Shown in pieces: positions 62,844-64,000 of a stretch of DNA of 64,000 bases. A program made the translations under genes and the position numbers. Source of the DNA: Poriferisodalis sp965116715. Its GTDB lineage: Bacteria > Actinomycetota > Acidimicrobiia > Acidimicrobiales > Poriferisodalaceae. Location of the stretch: assembly GCA_965116715.1 (NCBI GenBank), contig OZ220724.1, forward strand, positions 2,790,001 through 2,854,000. Reading direction: 5' to 3'. Within the stretch, counting starts at the first letter, position 1. Every line of letters starts with the position of its first letter. The notes beneath the pieces are model-generated. The model searched no databases and had not been told where the DNA came from. It saw only the letters and a program-made list of their open reading frames with translations.

Positions 62844-63620
62844 ATGCAGAGCCACGAAGTCGACTACCAGATCTTTGGCGACGACATGCAGTTCGTCGAA
62901 GTCGAGCTAGATCCCGGCGAGACTGTCGTCGGCGAAGCGGGCACGATGATGTTCATCGAAGACGGCATCTCCTTCGAGTCGGTCATGGGTGACGGCTCCC
63001 AACCGGACTCCGGCATGTGGGGCAAGCTCAAGGGTGCTGGCAAGCGAGTCATCTCCGGTGAATCGCTGTTCCTCACCCACTTCACCAACACCAGTGCCGG
63101 CGGTAAGGCGAAGGTCGGCTTCGCAGCGGGTTACCCCGGCAAGATCATCCCGGTGAATCTCGCGGAGATGGGCGGCGAGATCATCGCCCAGCGCGATGCG
63201 TTCCTGTGCGCGGCCCTGGGCACCAAGCTCGACATCGCGTGGCAACGCGGCATCGGCACTGGGCTGTTCGGCGGCGAAGGCTTCATCCTCCAGCGCCTGT
63301 CCGGCGACGGCATGGCGTTCCTGCACGCGGGCGGCTCCATCAAGGCTGTCCAGCTGAACAATCAAACCGTTCGGCTGGACACCGGCTGCCTCGTTGCGCT
63401 ACAGCCGTCGCTGAACTACACGATCGAGCGGGCCGGCAACCTCAAGTCGATGTTCTTCGGCGGCGAGGGATTGTTCCTGGCCACCGTGTCCGGCACCGGC
63501 TGGGTGTGGCTGCAGTCGCTGCCGTTCGAGCGGCTGTCGTCGCGGGTGCTGGCCAACGCCGCAGGGCCGATGTCGGATGACTCCCGCGGCCTGCTGTCAG
63601 GATTGCTCGAGCGCAGCTAG
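62844..63620 (+). CDS. AIM24/TIGR00266-family protein
   Basis: 258 aa beta-rich protein of the AIM24 group. ATG 62844 follows CAGGAACC by a few bases. DYQIFGDDMQFVEVELDPGETVVGEAGTMMF is the family opening; GFAAGYPGKIIPVNLAEMGG, LFGGEGFILQRLSGDGMAFLHAGG and GEGLFLATVSGTGWVWLQS are its repeated strands. The bacterial function is not established. It starts 17 bp after the amidohydrolase stop and could be co-transcribed. Confidence 0.88.
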   Translation: MQSHEVDYQIFGDDMQFVEVELDPGETVVGEAGTMMFIEDGISFESVMGDGSQPDSGMWGKLKGAGKRVISGESLFLTHFTNTSAGGKAKVGFAAGYPGKIIPVNLAEMGGEIIAQRDAFLCAALGTKLDIAWQRGIGTGLFGGEGFILQRLSGDGMAFLHAGGSIKAVQLNNQTVRLDTGCLVALQPSLNYTIERAGNLKSMFFGGEGLFLATVSGTGWVWLQSLPFERLSSRVLANAAGPMSDDSRGLLSGLLERS

Positions 63621-63674
63621 ACACACTGGTCCTCGACGGTCCGCATCAGCTGACCGAGGCATAGGGTCTTGCCG

Positions 63675-64000
63675 GTGAAGCTTGCCTCAGGCCGCATCAC
63701 CGTCGATGACCTGTCCGAAGCGCAAGAGGCGTTTCACTCGCGCGGCTGGACCGACGGCCTGCCGGTGGTGCCGCCGACCGACGAGGCCGTGGCGGCGTGC
63801 CTGGACTGGGCGATGCTGCCGCCCGATCACCTCATCGGCATCGAGCCGGTGAGGGCACGGGCCATCACTGCCGAGAAGGCGGCTGTCAATGCCGTCATGG
63901 CGGGGTGCCTGCCGCCGCACTTCCCTGTTGTCGTCACTGCGCTCACCGCCCTGCTGCAGCCCGAGTTCGGCCTCCACGGGCCCACGGCATCCACGGGCGG
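63675..64000 (+). CDS. Partial gene, hypothetical protein (3' end beyond window)
   Basis: An open frame starts at GTG 63675 and runs to the window edge, 108 codons so far. It reads RITVDDLSEAQEAFHSRGWTDGLPVVPPTDE, then LIGIEPVRARAITAEKAAVNAVMAGCLP and FGLHGPTAST. This resembles the opening of conserved actinobacterial proteins of unknown function with a GWTDGLPVVPPT block. The last codons are missing, so length and domains cannot be given. Confidence 0.7.
   Translation, partial: MKLASGRITVDDLSEAQEAFHSRGWTDGLPVVPPTDEAVAACLDWAMLPPDHLIGIEPVRARAITAEKAAVNAVMAGCLPPHFPVVVTALTALLQPEFGLHGPTASTG

Overview
The window comes from a high-G+C actinobacterium. Coding regions have strong third-position G/C and many GTG starts, with occasional TTG. 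Families typical of actinobacteria are present: several F420-type luciferase-like (LLM) oxidoreductases, an SCO6745-like protein, a DUF222/13E12-type HNH protein and biotin-dependent acyl-CoA carboxylases. The many CaiB/BaiF CoA-transferases, amidohydrolase-2 proteins and LLM enzymes fit an Acidimicrobiia-like lineage; that is inference from content, and no species is claimed. No rRNA, tRNA or CRISPR array was recognised.

Layout. 1-5.4 kb: a tandem CoA-transferase fusion (cut by the left edge) diverges from a peptide-type ABC importer (binding protein plus two permeases, no ATPase). 5.4-8.4 kb: HU-type DNA-binding protein, MFS transporter and cytochrome P450. 8.4-12.3 kb: crotonase, zinc-type dehydrogenase, amidohydrolase and HSL-type esterase. 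12.4-18 kb: SulP transporter and a two-gene acyl-CoA carboxylase. 18-26 kb: an AbrB/PIN-like pair, O-methyltransferase, esterase, a decayed BMP-type ABC transporter, amidohydrolase, an Mrr-like nuclease, VapBC and a membrane protein. 26-31 kb: dienelactone hydrolase, hotdog dehydratase, and a tightly overlapping acyltransferase/CoA-transferase/CoA-transferase operon. 31.1-33.8 kb: an SMC-like ATPase plus TOPRIM-like gene, the second split by an IS982-type element. 34-41 kb: SCO6745-like protein, two LLM oxidoreductases, DUF4143 ATPase, HicAB and an orphan carboxyltransferase. 40.7-49 kb: MacB-type exporter, GluQ, a nitroreductase-SRPBCC fusion, a lipoprotein-like protein and an aminotransferase. 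49-51 kb: an IS5-type element beside a MntA/HepT pair. 51-57 kb: LLM oxidoreductase, PaaK-like ligase, a Fic protein behind an AT-rich palindrome, NIPSNAP protein and HpcH aldolase. 57-64 kb: an alanine-rich protein split by a frameshift, HNH protein, vWA protein, amidohydrolase, AIM24 protein and a partial gene.

How it fits together. Much of the window looks like catabolism of CoA-activated organic acids and ring or terpenoid-like compounds: P450 and LLM oxygenation, dienelactone hydrolase, CoA-transferases and ligase, crotonase, hotdog dehydratase, biotin carboxylases and aldolase. Between these lie small accessory islands: toxin-antitoxin-like pairs (AbrB/PIN-like, VapBC, HicAB, MntA/HepT), Fic, DUF4143 ATPase, an Mrr-like nuclease and the ATPase/TOPRIM module. 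Several islands have visibly lower G+C, and two lie at IS elements.

The most interesting points are the ATPase/TOPRIM defence-like module inactivated by a precise IS insertion, and a CoA-transferase pair that occurs once as a fusion and once as two overlapping genes, with one half lacking the catalytic Asp in both copies. The AT-rich perfect palindrome upstream of fic and the HepT-like protein whose RX4HXY histidine is Gln are also worth checking.
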